Source: Catalinimonas alkaloidigena
GTDB taxonomy: Bacteria; Bacteroidota; Bacteroidia; Cytophagales; Cyclobacteriaceae
NCBI RefSeq assembly: GCF_029504655.1
Contig: NZ_JAQFIL010000001.1
Span: 6,329,001 to 6,393,000, forward strand
DNA: 64,000 nt
Direction of reading: 5' to 3'
This document shows positions 52,819 to 62,413 of the stretch, piece by piece. The notes beneath the pieces were generated by a model, which worked only from the letters and a program-made list of their open reading frames with translations, had not been told where the DNA came from and did no database searches. The position numbers were made by a program, and so were the translations under genes. The number at the start of each line of letters is the position of its first letter. Within the stretch, counting starts at the first letter, position 1.

Positions 52819-53795
52819 TTAATAGTAATTGTGGTTACGAGGGCTCTCCATCGTTTCAGTCAAAATGCTCACCCTACCCTTATACTCATAAGGAAAGCGC
52901 AAGTGCCGTAACTCATAGAAATACACTCCCGGAGCCAGATCACCACCATCCCAATCATTTTCGTAAGTCCAAGAGAAATATACCTGCTTTCCCCAACGAT
53001 TGTACACCTTCAGGCTCCAGCTATCCTTTCCAAGATTAGGAATGACAAAAGTATCGTTCACTCCATCATTGTTGGGAGTGAATACGTTTGGAATAAAAAA
53101 GTCGTCGGGCAGAGGTTCAACAAATACGTCAAACGAAAAGTACCTACAGTATCTCTTACTCGCTGTACAGTAGTGTTTTCATTTTCAAAAAAGTTTCCAA
53201 TCAATAGGTGAGTTGCATCATAATCAAGGCGAAATGTATCACTGACTAGCACCCAGCCATTTCGTTCAGTGATGACCGTATTGTTATTGATAGAAGGAAT
53301 AGCTTGAATAACTCTGGTGGTATCAAGATCAATGGCCGTTTGGCTAAAGAACATACCGAGATTGTTAGAAGCTAGCTGTACGCTATCAGCCAGGGAAACG
53401 TACATTCCGGCAATATAGCGTTGACCTTGTTCAATAGGTTGGTCTAGCTTTACCTGAAGGTACTCCCGGTAAGAAATGTCGTTATAAGTAAAGATTCCTG
53501 CCATTAAATCACCACTACGGGGCGACTGCGTGCCAAGAGCAAAACGGTCATCGGGAGTAGGATGCATGCGACAAGTAATCCTGTAATTGTTGTTCAAAAT
53601 ATCAGCAGTGCCATCAGTTGGCATCGTCCAGTTTTCCATGATGCTAATAAACTCTTTCTTACTGGATACAATCAGGCAGTTGGTATCACTTTTATACTCT
53701 TCAAAGCTTGGGTTAGGTACCAGATTCTGGGCTCCCAGTAGAGTGGGCATCATCCATATCAGCAGACCTATGTAAATTAATTTAATATTGTTCAT
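52819..53795 (-). pseudogene. Secreted T9SS type B protein, frameshifted
   Basis: Two frames make one protein of about 325 residues. The first (53795-53058) has a signal peptide and NLVPNPSFEEYKS, a start seen in many Bacteroidota surface proteins, then a beta-rich body to GTF. The second carries the type B sorting domain (VFTPNNDGVNDTFVIPNLGKDSWSLKVYNRWGKQVYFS...LAPGVYFYELRH). Adding one T in the run at 53136-53139 joins them as VGT-FSFDVFVEPLPDDFFIPNVFTPNNDG, so one base has been lost in a T-run of the coding strand. If real, the shift removes the T9SS signal from the protein and should stop export; if an assembly error, the gene is intact. Length and domain order fit small gliding-associated proteins. 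Confidence 0.85.
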
Positions 53796-54342
53796 AGGTA
53801 GAACTGTAGAAGATTTTGTTCATAAAGTATTAAATATATGTTTACAGCATCTTAAAGTAAGTGAATATCACAAAAAAATTACAAGAATACACTTAAAGAA
53901 TTGTTTTTAATTGGCGCAAAGAAGAAAAACCAATTTCTTTAACATAAAAGAATAAAAATCATTTTCTTTAAATACACAGTGTAAATACTTAACCCGCTTT
54001 CTATATGAAAGCAGGGCATTGAAAAGCATGTGCCGGCATTTGATAAAAACTAAAGTCCATTAAATTAATAGACAACAAGGGGGTTGTAATCCTTTGCCCT
54101 TAAAGGAAAGTCAGCAGAGTCTCAAATATTTAAGCATAGTGCATCAGAGAGTATATTTTCATCCTCATCACATCTGCTCATTTTTCATAGTATATACCTC
54201 CTGAGCGTACTTTTATCAACTCCTAGCATCCTGCTTATCAGAAGGTTATAGCAATATTTATCGCTCCTACTATTTCCTTATACAAAAAATAATCCCTAAA
54301 TTATTAGAAGGAAAAATCTTGTTATACCTAATTTTTTGCGCT
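53796..54342. other. AT-rich intergenic region, about 545 bp
   Basis: No frame longer than a few dozen codons, no RNA gene and no strong hairpin. It must hold the divergent promoters of the T9SS type B gene and the 54343 gene. A near -7 element (TACTTTAT, 53824 region, minus strand) is possible for the former. Confidence 0.5.
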
Positions 54343-55107
54343 ATGAACCTTCAAGATGAATTGATCTACGCTGATCGCAAACGCCAGCAGCATTATTTGA
54401 ATGACAACTCCATTGCTGAATTACAAGAGATACTTCGTCAGGAACACAAGCAGGAAAAGCAGGCACTGCAACACCTGGGGCTTTCCAACAATACGATTGA
54501 AACCGAGAAGCAGCACTGGCTACAGCAAGCGCTGCTCAAGCAGGAATACCAGGGTGAAGTATTTCATGTAGATGATGTACGCCAGGTCTGTATGGCATAT
54601 AATATGCGTATGCTACCCAGTCATTTGTATCGTGGACCTGTAGACACGCAATTTGCCCCCAAGCTTAAGAACTTTCAGCGGACTTATCATCTCACTGATG
54701 AAGAGGTATCAAGGGACTTTTTTATCGTAGCTCCCGGCGAGACTTTTGAGTTGGAAGAGCGCCAGCGCCCCCTTGCTGACCTTGACCCTCTCCTGCTCTA
54801 TCGTATAGATGACCATTTCTATAAGCTGGTACACCAGTGGGGTGGTGAGTTGAATGTGTTCCGCTACATTTCTTCCTGGAAGAAACGTGACCTCTGCCAT
54901 ATGACCTGTCACTGGTTTGTCATGAGCTTTATGGTTACCATGCTTTTACTAGGTTTTTTGGTAGATGGTCTTAGCAATGCAGTAACCCTTTCACTGCTCA
55001 TCTCCGGCCTCATTGCCTGGATGTACTATTCTTCTTTCAGAGACAGCCCTGATGAGCTGAGACATCGCTTCTCGCGTTACAACTGGAACCAAAAATGGAC
55101 ATATTGA
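54343..55107 (+). CDS. Hypothetical protein with two C-terminal membrane helices
   Basis: About 254 residues from the ATG at 54343 (MNLQDELIYADRKRQQHYL). The first 190 residues are soluble, glutamine-rich and helical (ELQEILRQEHKQEKQALQHLGL), then YKLVHQWGGELNVFRYI. Two membrane helices follow near 200-220 and 225-240, then a basic tail. I recognise no family. The frame begins eight codons upstream at 54319, but the first conserved-looking Met is here. It overlaps the next small gene by 13 bases. Confidence 0.72.
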   Translation: MNLQDELIYADRKRQQHYLNDNSIAELQEILRQEHKQEKQALQHLGLSNNTIETEKQHWLQQALLKQEYQGEVFHVDDVRQVCMAYNMRMLPSHLYRGPVDTQFAPKLKNFQRTYHLTDEEVSRDFFIVAPGETFELEERQRPLADLDPLLLYRIDDHFYKLVHQWGGELNVFRYISSWKKRDLCHMTCHWFVMSFMVTMLLLGFLVDGLSNAVTLSLLISGLIAWMYYSSFRDSPDELRHRFSRYNWNQKWTY

Positions 55108-55304
55108 GAAAAGTACTGCTAATCGCTTTTTATGTATGTATTATTGCCGCAGGGGTTGTGGGTTTTCTTACTTTAAGATCCATGCGGCAAATTCCTGCTC
55201 CAGTGCAGGACTCACTTCAACAACAAAATATAGCCCCTTCCTCAGATTCCACCATTTCTACAATTTATCCAGTGGTGGAGGAAGATACGGCCTTAGTAGA
55301 ATAG
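55095..55304 (+). CDS. Small membrane protein, 69 residues
   Basis: One N-terminal membrane helix (MDILRKVLLIAFYVCIIAAGVVGFLTL) followed by a soluble tail with low-complexity Gln/Ser. No family is recognised. It starts inside the previous gene (13-base overlap), so it is probably translated from the same message. Its 3' end overlaps the convergent GT-C gene by 40 bases. Confidence 0.6.
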   Translation: MDILRKVLLIAFYVCIIAAGVVGFLTLRSMRQIPAPVQDSLQQQNIAPSSDSTISTIYPVVEEDTALVE

Positions 55305-56605
55305 TGCTTCCACAGTTCATAGGCCAGCATTAGCAATACCAAGCTGTATTCTAAAACAGTGATCGGTAAGATCTCTTTAAAGCCTTCAACTGAATAACCC
55401 GCATAGGAAAAAAAGATCAGCCAGGACCAGACGATCATAAAACGGTAGTGCGTAAACAGGCTGAAAGCTATCAGGGGAGCAATGTACCAGGGGTGTACAG
55501 TGGTAGCCAGTGCCAGATAAATTACCCACACCCATAGCCAGGCCGCAGGTAATTTTTCTTTGCGTTCCAGTATAGAAAAAAGAACAATGCCCAGAAAAGT
55601 GCTGACTGCCAGCCATTTTCCTGCCATGCCAATGATGTTATAACCCTTTAGCACATAGCCAATCTCACGCACGATATAGTAGATACTGGCGTTAAACTCA
55701 AATTTCTGAAAGTATAGCCCTACACTTTCCCCTATTCCTCTGAGCAACTCCATATTGAGCAGAGGTATAAACAAAAGCAGTGTAAAAACTCCGGTCGCTA
55801 TATAAAACCAAAGAGATTTTTTAATTCCTAGCCTACGTATATAAAGGGGTAATAAAACCAGCGGTAGCAGTTTGGTCGCTATGGCCAAAGCAAAGCTAAA
55901 CGCACTGGGTAGCCAGTGTACTCTTCTCAGAAAGAAATAGCTCAGCAGCAGGAAAAAAATCATCAGGGCTTCAAAGTGCAAGTTGCCACTCAGTTCAAGA
56001 ATGATGAGAGGGTTAAGGGCATACAGCAAAGTTCTTTTGATGGGAAAACCCTGCCTACGGGCAAACTGAAAGAGTAAGCTAATACTTCCTGCTTCGGCCA
56101 GCAGTATGCATATCCTGATCAAAACGATGCTTCCCAAAATAGAATCCGGGTAAACCCAGGCTGCCAGGGCAAAGACTGCCTGATTTACGGGGGGATAAAT
56201 AGAAAAATAGTTTGGCGAATTGAGCCGTTGAAAGAGGCTTTCATCAATACCCTGTAATTGTTTATGCAAGCCCTGCTCTATAATTTCAGAAGGCAGATAA
56301 GCAAAAGGATGTATGCCCTGTACCAACAATCTGCCATCCCAGATGAAACGGTAAATATCATCCGACAGATTAGGAATAGCCGGAAGTAAAACAATACGTA
56401 CCAGGCCGCTCAGTCCCAGCAATACCCAAAGCTGTTTATCATGCACTGTCAGTTTGTATATGCCCGCATAGGCAGCAAAAGCCAGGGTATATGTCAACAG
56501 CAATGGATAGGTTTGAAAGCGCTCTATACCGTAAGTGATGTAAAGAACGCAGGTAAGTAGCACCACTGCCAGCAATGCAAGAAAAAGACTGCGATTCTTA
56601 GGCAT
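55265..56605 (-). CDS. GT-C fold polyprenyl-phosphate-sugar dependent glycosyltransferase (mannosyltransferase-like)
   Basis: A 446-residue membrane protein with about 11 hydrophobic segments. The loop after the second or third helix has LSDDIYRFIWDGRLLVQGIHPFAYLP, the acidic DD loop typical of GT-C enzymes such as PIG-M-like and DUF2029 mannosyltransferases, and a later HPWYIAPLIAF. Such enzymes take sugar from a polyprenyl phosphate carrier and act on the periplasmic side. Downstream-acting partners are next door: two GT2 genes on the same strand, overlapping by eight bases and then 74 bases apart. Acceptor unknown. Confidence 0.82.
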   Translation of the reverse strand: MPKNRSLFLALLAVVLLTCVLYITYGIERFQTYPLLLTYTLAFAAYAGIYKLTVHDKQLWVLLGLSGLVRIVLLPAIPNLSDDIYRFIWDGRLLVQGIHPFAYLPSEIIEQGLHKQLQGIDESLFQRLNSPNYFSIYPPVNQAVFALAAWVYPDSILGSIVLIRICILLAEAGSISLLFQFARRQGFPIKRTLLYALNPLIILELSGNLHFEALMIFFLLLSYFFLRRVHWLPSAFSFALAIATKLLPLVLLPLYIRRLGIKKSLWFYIATGVFTLLLFIPLLNMELLRGIGESVGLYFQKFEFNASIYYIVREIGYVLKGYNIIGMAGKWLAVSTFLGIVLFSILERKEKLPAAWLWVWVIYLALATTVHPWYIAPLIAFSLFTHYRFMIVWSWLIFFSYAGYSVEGFKEILPITVLEYSLVLLMLAYELWKHYSTKAVSSSTTG

Positions 56606-58070
56606 GTCTAGGTGCTGTAAATGAGTAGAGAGCTACTGCGGCAAAACCAATAGCCAGCATAGCATGAAACAGTAGCATGCCATAATCCGCTACAAAAAAA
56701 GCTGAGACAATCCCAAAAACAAAATACAATGCCAGTAGTACTTCCAGCCAGGTAAGCGGACTTACCTTGTAATGCAGGTAAATGTTTTTCTTCCACTGCT
56801 CTTTCACATTGGTTACATTGAATTTAGGTGTTCTCAGAAAAGGAGATTTAAAGCCCAGTAAACCTTCGGCTACTGCCAACGCATTATGCAGAGAAAGGCC
56901 CATGGTAATGGTCAGGAAAAGTGGATAGTGCTTTAGAAAGTACCATAGCTTACGTTCTTTGATAACTCGGCTGGTAGCGATCCAATAGAAAAGTCCGATA
57001 GAAAAAAAGCCCAACACAAACACTGCTCCCAGTTTAAAAAAAGTATTCATATAAGGGTGCTGCTGTTTAATAAACAGCATAGGCACACTTAATACGGCTC
57101 CTATTAACAAAAACAAAAATACTGATGAGTTAAAAAGGTGCATGATGGCATGAATACGGTTAACCCACCCTATTTTTCGCTTTGGATGCTCTTCAAAAAT
57201 ATGGATTAAATGCTTACGAGCACATTCTGCGGCCCCTTTATTCCAGCGAAACTGTTGCGATTTGATAGCAGGCATAAGGATAGGGAGCTCAGCCGGAGCC
57301 TCTACTTCTTCCAGATAAGTAAACTCCCAGCCTTTCATCTGTGCTCTATAGCTTAGGTCAAGGTCCTCTGTCAAGGTATCATCTGACCAGCCCCCGGCGT
57401 CTTCAATACAGGCCTTTCTCCACACACCTCCGGTACCATTGAAATTGATAAAGCTACCGGCGTGGCTTCTGCCCCCCTGCTCTATGGTAAAATGGCCATC
57501 CAGGCCAAAAGCCTGCAGGCGGGTGAGCAAAGAATAATCTTTGTTAACATGTCCCCAACGGGTCTGCACTACGCCTACCTTTTCATTGATGAAGTGAGGG
57601 ATGGTTTTCTTGAGAAAATCCGGAGAAGGCAAGAAATCAGCGTCAAAGATGGCAATAAATGCTCCTTTTGCTTTTTCCAGACCGTAGGCCAGGGCTCCTG
57701 CTTTAAAGCCTTTACGCTCAGGCCGCCTGATATGCTTAACATCGATATTCTGCTCTTGATAGGCTCTCACTTTATTTGCGATGAGATCAACAGTTTCATC
57801 CGTTGAGTCATCCAAAACCTGTATTTCTAACTTATCTCTGGGGTAGCTGATTTTTACGACCGCATCAATCAATCGTTCTATTACATAAAGTTCGTTATAG
57901 ACAGGCAGCTGAATAGTGACCATGGGCCACTCTTCCATTGCCATATCAGGAGCAGTCTTTTTCTCTTTCAGGCGGCGCAGATAATGCCATGTCAGATGCA
58001 ACTGTCCTATGCTGAATAGAAAAATAAATAGTAAGCAGAGTAAATATCCTACCGCAATTAGGATTTCCAT
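56598..58070 (-). CDS. Membrane GT2 glycosyltransferase (cellulose-synthase-like)
   Basis: A 490-residue enzyme. N-terminal helix at residues 3-23; then the GT-A domain with VTIQLPVYNE, the first Asp pair (VLDDSTD), the DxD in FDADF (143-145), TEDLD (234-238) and QQFRW (272-276), and three or four C-terminal helices. The motifs D, DxD, TED and QxxRW are those of processive synthases, so it probably extends or makes a polysaccharide or a glycolipid at the inner membrane. It overlaps the GT-C gene by eight bases. Confidence 0.9.
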   Translation of the reverse strand: MEILIAVGYLLCLLFIFLFSIGQLHLTWHYLRRLKEKKTAPDMAMEEWPMVTIQLPVYNELYVIERLIDAVVKISYPRDKLEIQVLDDSTDETVDLIANKVRAYQEQNIDVKHIRRPERKGFKAGALAYGLEKAKGAFIAIFDADFLPSPDFLKKTIPHFINEKVGVVQTRWGHVNKDYSLLTRLQAFGLDGHFTIEQGGRSHAGSFINFNGTGGVWRKACIEDAGGWSDDTLTEDLDLSYRAQMKGWEFTYLEEVEAPAELPILMPAIKSQQFRWNKGAAECARKHLIHIFEEHPKRKIGWVNRIHAIMHLFNSSVFLFLLIGAVLSVPMLFIKQQHPYMNTFFKLGAVFVLGFFSIGLFYWIATSRVIKERKLWYFLKHYPLFLTITMGLSLHNALAVAEGLLGFKSPFLRTPKFNVTNVKEQWKKNIYLHYKVSPLTWLEVLLALYFVFGIVSAFFVADYGMLLFHAMLAIGFAAVALYSFTAPRHA

Positions 58071-58144
58071 ATAAAAAATAAATTATGCTATGCTGATCAG
58101 GCAACCTTTTCTATACAACCGCAAGAAGGCTGTCTTAGTTACAT

Positions 58145-58837
58145 TTACCTATATTTGAAGATTGTCCAGATGATTTTATAACCAGCTCCCAGCGTACCTT
58201 TGAGTGTGCCGGATACCTTGGAGACACCTTCCCTTCTCTTCCTGTATTTTACCGGCACTTCCGTACTGCGCAAGCCCAGCTTAGCCGCTTTCAATTGCAT
58301 TTCAACCGTCCAGCCATAGGTTTGGTCCTGCATATCGATACGCTGCAAGGCTTCCCATGTGACAGCCCGAAAAGGCCCCAAGTCGGTAAAATTAGCGCCA
58401 TACAACAATCTTAGCAAGCGAGTGGCCAGCCAATTACCAAAGACCTGCTGGGGTGTCATCGCTCCTTTCTCCTTTTTGCCCAAAGCTCTTGAGCCAATCA
58501 CCAGATCCATCCCCTCTTCCAGTATGGGCTTTACCACTTCCGGTAGTTGCTCAGGATAGTCAGCATAGTCAGCATCCATAAAAACTATGATATCGGGTTG
58601 AGAATCCTGAGCCTTTGTATATGCTATTCCCCTCAAACAGGCGTACCCATAGCCCTGACGTTCTTCCTTAAGCACCGTAACGCCTGTCTCACGCGCCACA
58701 TCCTCTGTACTATCTTTTGAATTATTATTTACTACAATGATTTCACTTACCCAATCTTTGGGAATATCCCCGATCACTTTACCGATGGAGTTTTGCTCAT
58801 TAAAAGCCGGGATAATCACTTTAATATCTTTATTCAT
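58145..58837 (-). CDS. GT2 glycosyltransferase, polyprenol-phosphate hexose synthase-like
   Basis: A 230-residue soluble GT-A protein: VIIPAFNEQNSIGKVIGDIP, IIVVNNNSKDSTED, FMDADYADYP (the DxD), DLVIGSRALGKKEKGAMTPQQVFGN and LGPFRAVTWEAL. The pattern is that of DPM1-like and undecaprenyl-phosphate hexose synthases without a C-terminal membrane part. If so it would supply the polyprenyl-phosphate sugar to the GT-C gene nearby. No polyprenol-specific motif is visible, so the sugar and carrier are open. Its own leader is in the 58838-59414 gap. Confidence 0.88.
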   Translation of the reverse strand: MNKDIKVIIPAFNEQNSIGKVIGDIPKDWVSEIIVVNNNSKDSTEDVARETGVTVLKEERQGYGYACLRGIAYTKAQDSQPDIIVFMDADYADYPEQLPEVVKPILEEGMDLVIGSRALGKKEKGAMTPQQVFGNWLATRLLRLLYGANFTDLGPFRAVTWEALQRIDMQDQTYGWTVEMQLKAAKLGLRSTEVPVKYRKRREGVSKVSGTLKGTLGAGYKIIWTIFKYR

Positions 58838-58879
58838 ATTGAAGTATGTACAATAAACTTATTAGGCTCCTGAATAATT

Positions 58880-59037
58880 GTCATCAGCCCGACGATTGCA
58901 AATTTGTCAAGGTAAAGATTACGATTGTCAACCTTTACTACCTCTGCCAGAAACGCTGAATTGTTATAAATGAAAAAATCCTCAGGGTAAAAGTAAAAGA
59001 GCCTGTCCGGACTTACTATCGGGCAGGCTTTTTTTAT
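58880..59037 (+). ncRNA. Candidate small RNA ending in an orphan terminator
   Basis: The stretch carries AGGTAAAG (near 58910) pairing with CTTTACTACCT (near 58938), then a 10-base-pair hairpin (59000-59009 with 59020-59029) and a run of eight T at 59029-59036. No plus-strand gene precedes this terminator for over 3 kb (the nearest plus gene ends at 55304), because 55265-58837 is all minus strand. A short transcript from inside the gap is the simple reading; exact 5' end is unknown. The rest of the gap up to 59414 shows only a -7 element. Confidence 0.4.
59000..59036 (+). terminator. Intrinsic terminator with no plus-strand gene upstream
   Basis: AGCCTGTCCG pairs with CGGGCAGGCT (59000-59009 with 59020-59029, one G-U pair), loop of 10 bases, then eight T. 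On the minus strand there is no U-tract of that length. Confidence 0.85.
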
Positions 59038-59296
59038 GCATAAAGGTAAAAAACGGTGCTTACCTTTTGAAAATTATCCCTTTCCATCTAAAATACTCAG
59101 TGCTATTTTGAAAACGCCTCTTAATATTCGTAAAAATGCTTAGCAAGGCTGGTTTAAAAGTACAGCAGGATGTCGGATATCATACTTCATTATTTTTTCT
59201 TGTCTCAGGTAATTTTCAGTCTTAAACCCCTGAAAGCATTTTTTAAGGACATTGCGCTCTCCCCTCTCTACCTCATCATTTCGCTGAAAAAAGCTT

Positions 59297-59304
59297 TATC
59301 TTTG
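59297..59304 (+). promoter_or_regulatory. Probable -7 element of mutS2
   Basis: TATCTTTG matches TAnnTTTG exactly, 111 bases before the start codon of mutS2. No clear -33 box at the usual spacing, so a leader of about 100 bases is only a suggestion. Confidence 0.4.
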
Positions 59305-59414
59305 TGGGGGTTGAAGATTTTAGCCAGCAGCCTTCCCTAAGACGAACTAAAACTTCTACCTTAGGTTTATTTAATAATTGATCCACACTAAGAAGAAATA
59401 AAGAAAAGAAGCAT

Positions 59415-61811
59415 TTGTTATATCCCAAGAATCTTGAAGATAAAATAGGCTTTGACAGCGTACGTGAGTTGGTAAAAGGCCATTGTAGCAGCAGTCTGGG
59501 TACTGCTTATGTAGACAAAATGAATTTCTCTGATGACTTTGTCATGATCACCAAATTACTGGCACAGACTGAGGAGTTTAGAAAAATACTAGTACAGGAA
59601 GAACCTTTTCCTGCTTCCAATTATATAGATGTAAACGCTCATCTGGATAAAGCTAAAACGCCGGGTACCTTTTTAATTGAAGAAGAGTTTCATGACCTGC
59701 AACTCTCGCTGGATACCATATTCCGTTGCCTGAAGTTTTTTGAAGAAGACGAAGAAAACGAGTTTCCCGAGCTGAAGAAGCTGGGCGGCTTCATCTCACT
59801 GGACAGTAGTATGCTCAACAGTATTCGCCGTATCATAGATGAGAAGGGACAGATGCGGAACAATGCCAGCAAAGAGCTACAGGACATTCGCCGTATGTTA
59901 CAGAGCGAGCAGGTGCGCCTGCGTAAGGTGCTTGACCAAATACTGAGGCAGGCTAGGCAGCAGGGCTTTACCCCTGACGATGCTACACTTACCGTTCGTG
60001 GAGGCAGGATGGTGATTCCTGTATTGGCTGAATATAAACGTCGCATCAAAGGGTTTGTGCATGACGAATCAGCGACCGGGCAAACTGTCTTTCTGGAACC
60101 GGCAGAAGTACTGGAAATCAATAATGAAATTCGTGACCTGGAATACAGGGAGCGACGCGAGATTGTAAGAATACTGATCAGCCTTACCGATGAGCTGCGC
60201 CCACATATTCGGGCGCTAAAAAGTGCCTACAATTTCCTGGGCATGATAGATTTTATCCGTGCCAAAGCTCGTTTCGGACTTCGTTTTGACTCTAGCTGCC
60301 CGGTAGTAGAAAAAAAGAACAAGCTGGATTGGTACAATGCCCGCCATCCCCTTCTGCAAATCACGCTGGAGCAGCAAGGGAGGAATATCGTTCCGTTAAA
60401 TATTCGCTTAGATCAAGATCAGCGTATCCTGATTATCTCCGGACCCAATGCGGGAGGTAAGTCTGTTTGCCTTAAGACAGTAGCGCTGCTCCAATATATG
60501 CTACAATGTGGTATGCTGGTCCCTATGGATGATCATTCAAAAGTCGGTATTTTCAACAATATCTTCATTGACATCGGTGACGAGCAATCTCTGGAAAATG
60601 ATTTGAGTACCTACAGCTCTCATCTGACCAATATGGAGCACTTCCTGAAATTTACTGACAAGCGCACGCTAATATTAATTGATGAGTTTGGTACAGGTAC
60701 TGAGCCACAATTTGGCGGCGCTATCGCTGAAGCCATCCTTGAGCAGCTAAATGCTTTACAAACCTTCGGCATTATTACTACGCACTACACCAACCTGAAG
60801 CAGTTTGCCGATGAAGCCCAAGGTATAGTCAACGGCGCCATGCGTTTCGACTCAGAAAAGCTGGAACCACTCTTTAAATTAGAGATCGGTAAACCGGGGA
60901 GCTCTTTCGCATTAGAAATTGCTCAGAAAATAGGTTTGCCCCAGAGCGTACTCAAGCGGGCTAAAGAACATATAGGGGTGGAGAAAGTAGAGTTTGACAA
61001 GATGCTTAGTGAGCTGGAAAGTGAGAAGAACAAGTTTAACACCCTCAATCAGGAACTCAACGCTAAAGAAAAACGGCTTAATATTCTATCTAAGGAATAC
61101 GAAGAGTTGAAATCTTATATTGATACGCAGAAAAAACAAATTATCAATGAAGCCAAACGGGAAGCGCAAACCCTCCTCCGTGACACCAACCAACGCATAG
61201 AGGCAACGATACGTTCTATCAAAGAGAATAAAGCGGAGAAAGAGGCTACCAAACAGGCACGTAAGGAGCTGGAAGAATTGAAAGAGCAGGTACAGCCCAC
61301 TAAATCCTCCCCTAAAAGAGCAGAACCTCTGGAACGGGAAGAAGGAGAAATCAGGCAAGGTGATGCTATCCGCGTCAAAGATAATGGTGCGTTAGGTGAA
61401 GTACTTCAGATCAAGGGTAAGCAAGCTGAAATACTGATTGGCTCTCTTAAATCTAATATTAAGCTGAAGCGATTAGAAAAAGTATCAAAAAAATCTTTAA
61501 AGAAAGTACTTCCTGATCATAAGAGCTTCACTACATCCAGCCTGGATATCAATAAAAAACAAGTTGAATTCAGCACTAATCTGGATATCCGGGGAAAACG
61601 TGCTGAAGAGGCTTTACCCTCTTTGGAGAACTTTGTCGACGATGCCAGTATGTTTGGTATGCAGGAGTTGCGTATCATTCATGGTAAAGGCAATGGTATT
61701 CTCAGGGAAGTAGTGAGAGACTATCTGCACAGACATGAGCGTGTAACTCAGGTACATGATGAGCATGTAGAAAGAGGTGGCGCAGGCGTAACTATTGTGA
61801 AGCTGAGATGA
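59415..61811 (+). CDS. mutS2: MutS2 endonuclease/ATPase
   Basis: A 798-residue protein. Start TTG at 59415. The MutS core lies in the first 540 residues with Walker A ISGPNAGGKSVCLKTVALLQ (near residue 342) and Walker B LILIDEFGTGTEPQFGGAI, with the helical lever before it. A coiled coil (about 535-630, with SELESEKNKFNTLNQELN) and a KOW-like part follow, and the C-terminal Smr domain (LDIRGKRAEEALPSLENF, ELRIIHGKGNGILREVV) carries the nuclease function. Length is normal. MutS2 acts against recombination intermediates and, in some bacteria, splits stalled ribosomes. It is a single-gene unit. Very secure. Confidence 0.95.
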   Translation: MLYPKNLEDKIGFDSVRELVKGHCSSSLGTAYVDKMNFSDDFVMITKLLAQTEEFRKILVQEEPFPASNYIDVNAHLDKAKTPGTFLIEEEFHDLQLSLDTIFRCLKFFEEDEENEFPELKKLGGFISLDSSMLNSIRRIIDEKGQMRNNASKELQDIRRMLQSEQVRLRKVLDQILRQARQQGFTPDDATLTVRGGRMVIPVLAEYKRRIKGFVHDESATGQTVFLEPAEVLEINNEIRDLEYRERREIVRILISLTDELRPHIRALKSAYNFLGMIDFIRAKARFGLRFDSSCPVVEKKNKLDWYNARHPLLQITLEQQGRNIVPLNIRLDQDQRILIISGPNAGGKSVCLKTVALLQYMLQCGMLVPMDDHSKVGIFNNIFIDIGDEQSLENDLSTYSSHLTNMEHFLKFTDKRTLILIDEFGTGTEPQFGGAIAEAILEQLNALQTFGIITTHYTNLKQFADEAQGIVNGAMRFDSEKLEPLFKLEIGKPGSSFALEIAQKIGLPQSVLKRAKEHIGVEKVEFDKMLSELESEKNKFNTLNQELNAKEKRLNILSKEYEELKSYIDTQKKQIINEAKREAQTLLRDTNQRIEATIRSIKENKAEKEATKQARKELEELKEQVQPTKSSPKRAEPLEREEGEIRQGDAIRVKDNGALGEVLQIKGKQAEILIGSLKSNIKLKRLEKVSKKSLKKVLPDHKSFTTSSLDINKKQVEFSTNLDIRGKRAEEALPSLENFVDDASMFGMQELRIIHGKGNGILREVVRDYLHRHERVTQVHDEHVERGGAGVTIVKLR

Positions 61812-61878
61812 TAAAACGTTCATGATTTAAAAATCCTTAACAGTCATGAAAGTGAGGCTTTTGTCCAAAAGTCTGCGA

Positions 61879-61910
61879 TAAAAAAAAGCCGCTCTTGCAG
61901 AGTGGCTTTC
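61879..61910. terminator. Bidirectional terminator between mutS2 and a lipoprotein gene
   Basis: Stem AGCCGCTCT / AGAGTGGCT (61887-61895 with 61899-61907, one G-U pair), with an A-run on the left that serves the minus-strand gene and TTTCTT on the right that serves mutS2. Confidence 0.8.
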
Positions 61911-61936
61911 TTATACTGTACTGTAGTACAAATACA

Positions 61937-62413
61937 CTATTGTTGTTTCTGGAGCACAAAGGTATAATCTCCATTGATACTTGCTACTCGTCCATTGACA
62001 GCATTGATGTTTATATCGATTGTAAAGTCCATTGTAAGAACATTACCTTCTTCAGTGAGTATAATGCGGGTATCAACATTATCCGGCCCACGAACTACGG
62101 TGGCACCATTTTCAAAATCATCACTTTCCTCTACTGCAAATGTACCCTGATCAGGAAAAACCAATGCATCACCATTACCATTGGTAGTATAGCTCACCTG
62201 TGACGAGGTGGCTGTGATATTTATAGAGAAATCAGAAAACTGATCAGCGGCTGGTCCACTTACATCGCCTGGCTCAGCTACTACCCAGGTTCCACTTATT
62301 TCTTCGCCGGGAACAGGGTCAGCAGTAGGATCAGGCGTATCTTCGCCACAGGCGCTGTTCAAGAGAAGACCGAGTATAGCAGCAAATACGAAAAGTTTAT
62401 GTGTGTATTTCAT
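61937..62413 (-). CDS. Small lipoprotein, unknown
   Basis: About 158 residues from ATG 62413 (MKYTHKLFVFAAILGLLLNSACGED). A lipobox NSAC then an acidic linker (DTPDPTADPVPGEE). The mature part (ISGTWVVAEPGDV, FSINITATSSQVSYTTNGNG, ILTEEGNVLTMDFTIDINI) is a single beta-rich domain of the lipocalin-like style. No family is named with confidence. The Met at 62440 is nine codons earlier and does not start a signal as well. Monocistronic. Confidence 0.75.
   Translation of the reverse strand: MKYTHKLFVFAAILGLLLNSACGEDTPDPTADPVPGEEISGTWVVAEPGDVSGPAADQFSDFSINITATSSQVSYTTNGNGDALVFPDQGTFAVEESDDFENGATVVRGPDNVDTRIILTEEGNVLTMDFTIDININAVNGRVASINGDYTFVLQKQQ

Noticed and set aside
61895..62203. Plus-strand 102-codon frame opposite the small lipoprotein gene
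   Set aside because: The minus-strand lipoprotein has a clear lipobox and fits the gene pattern; the plus frame does not.
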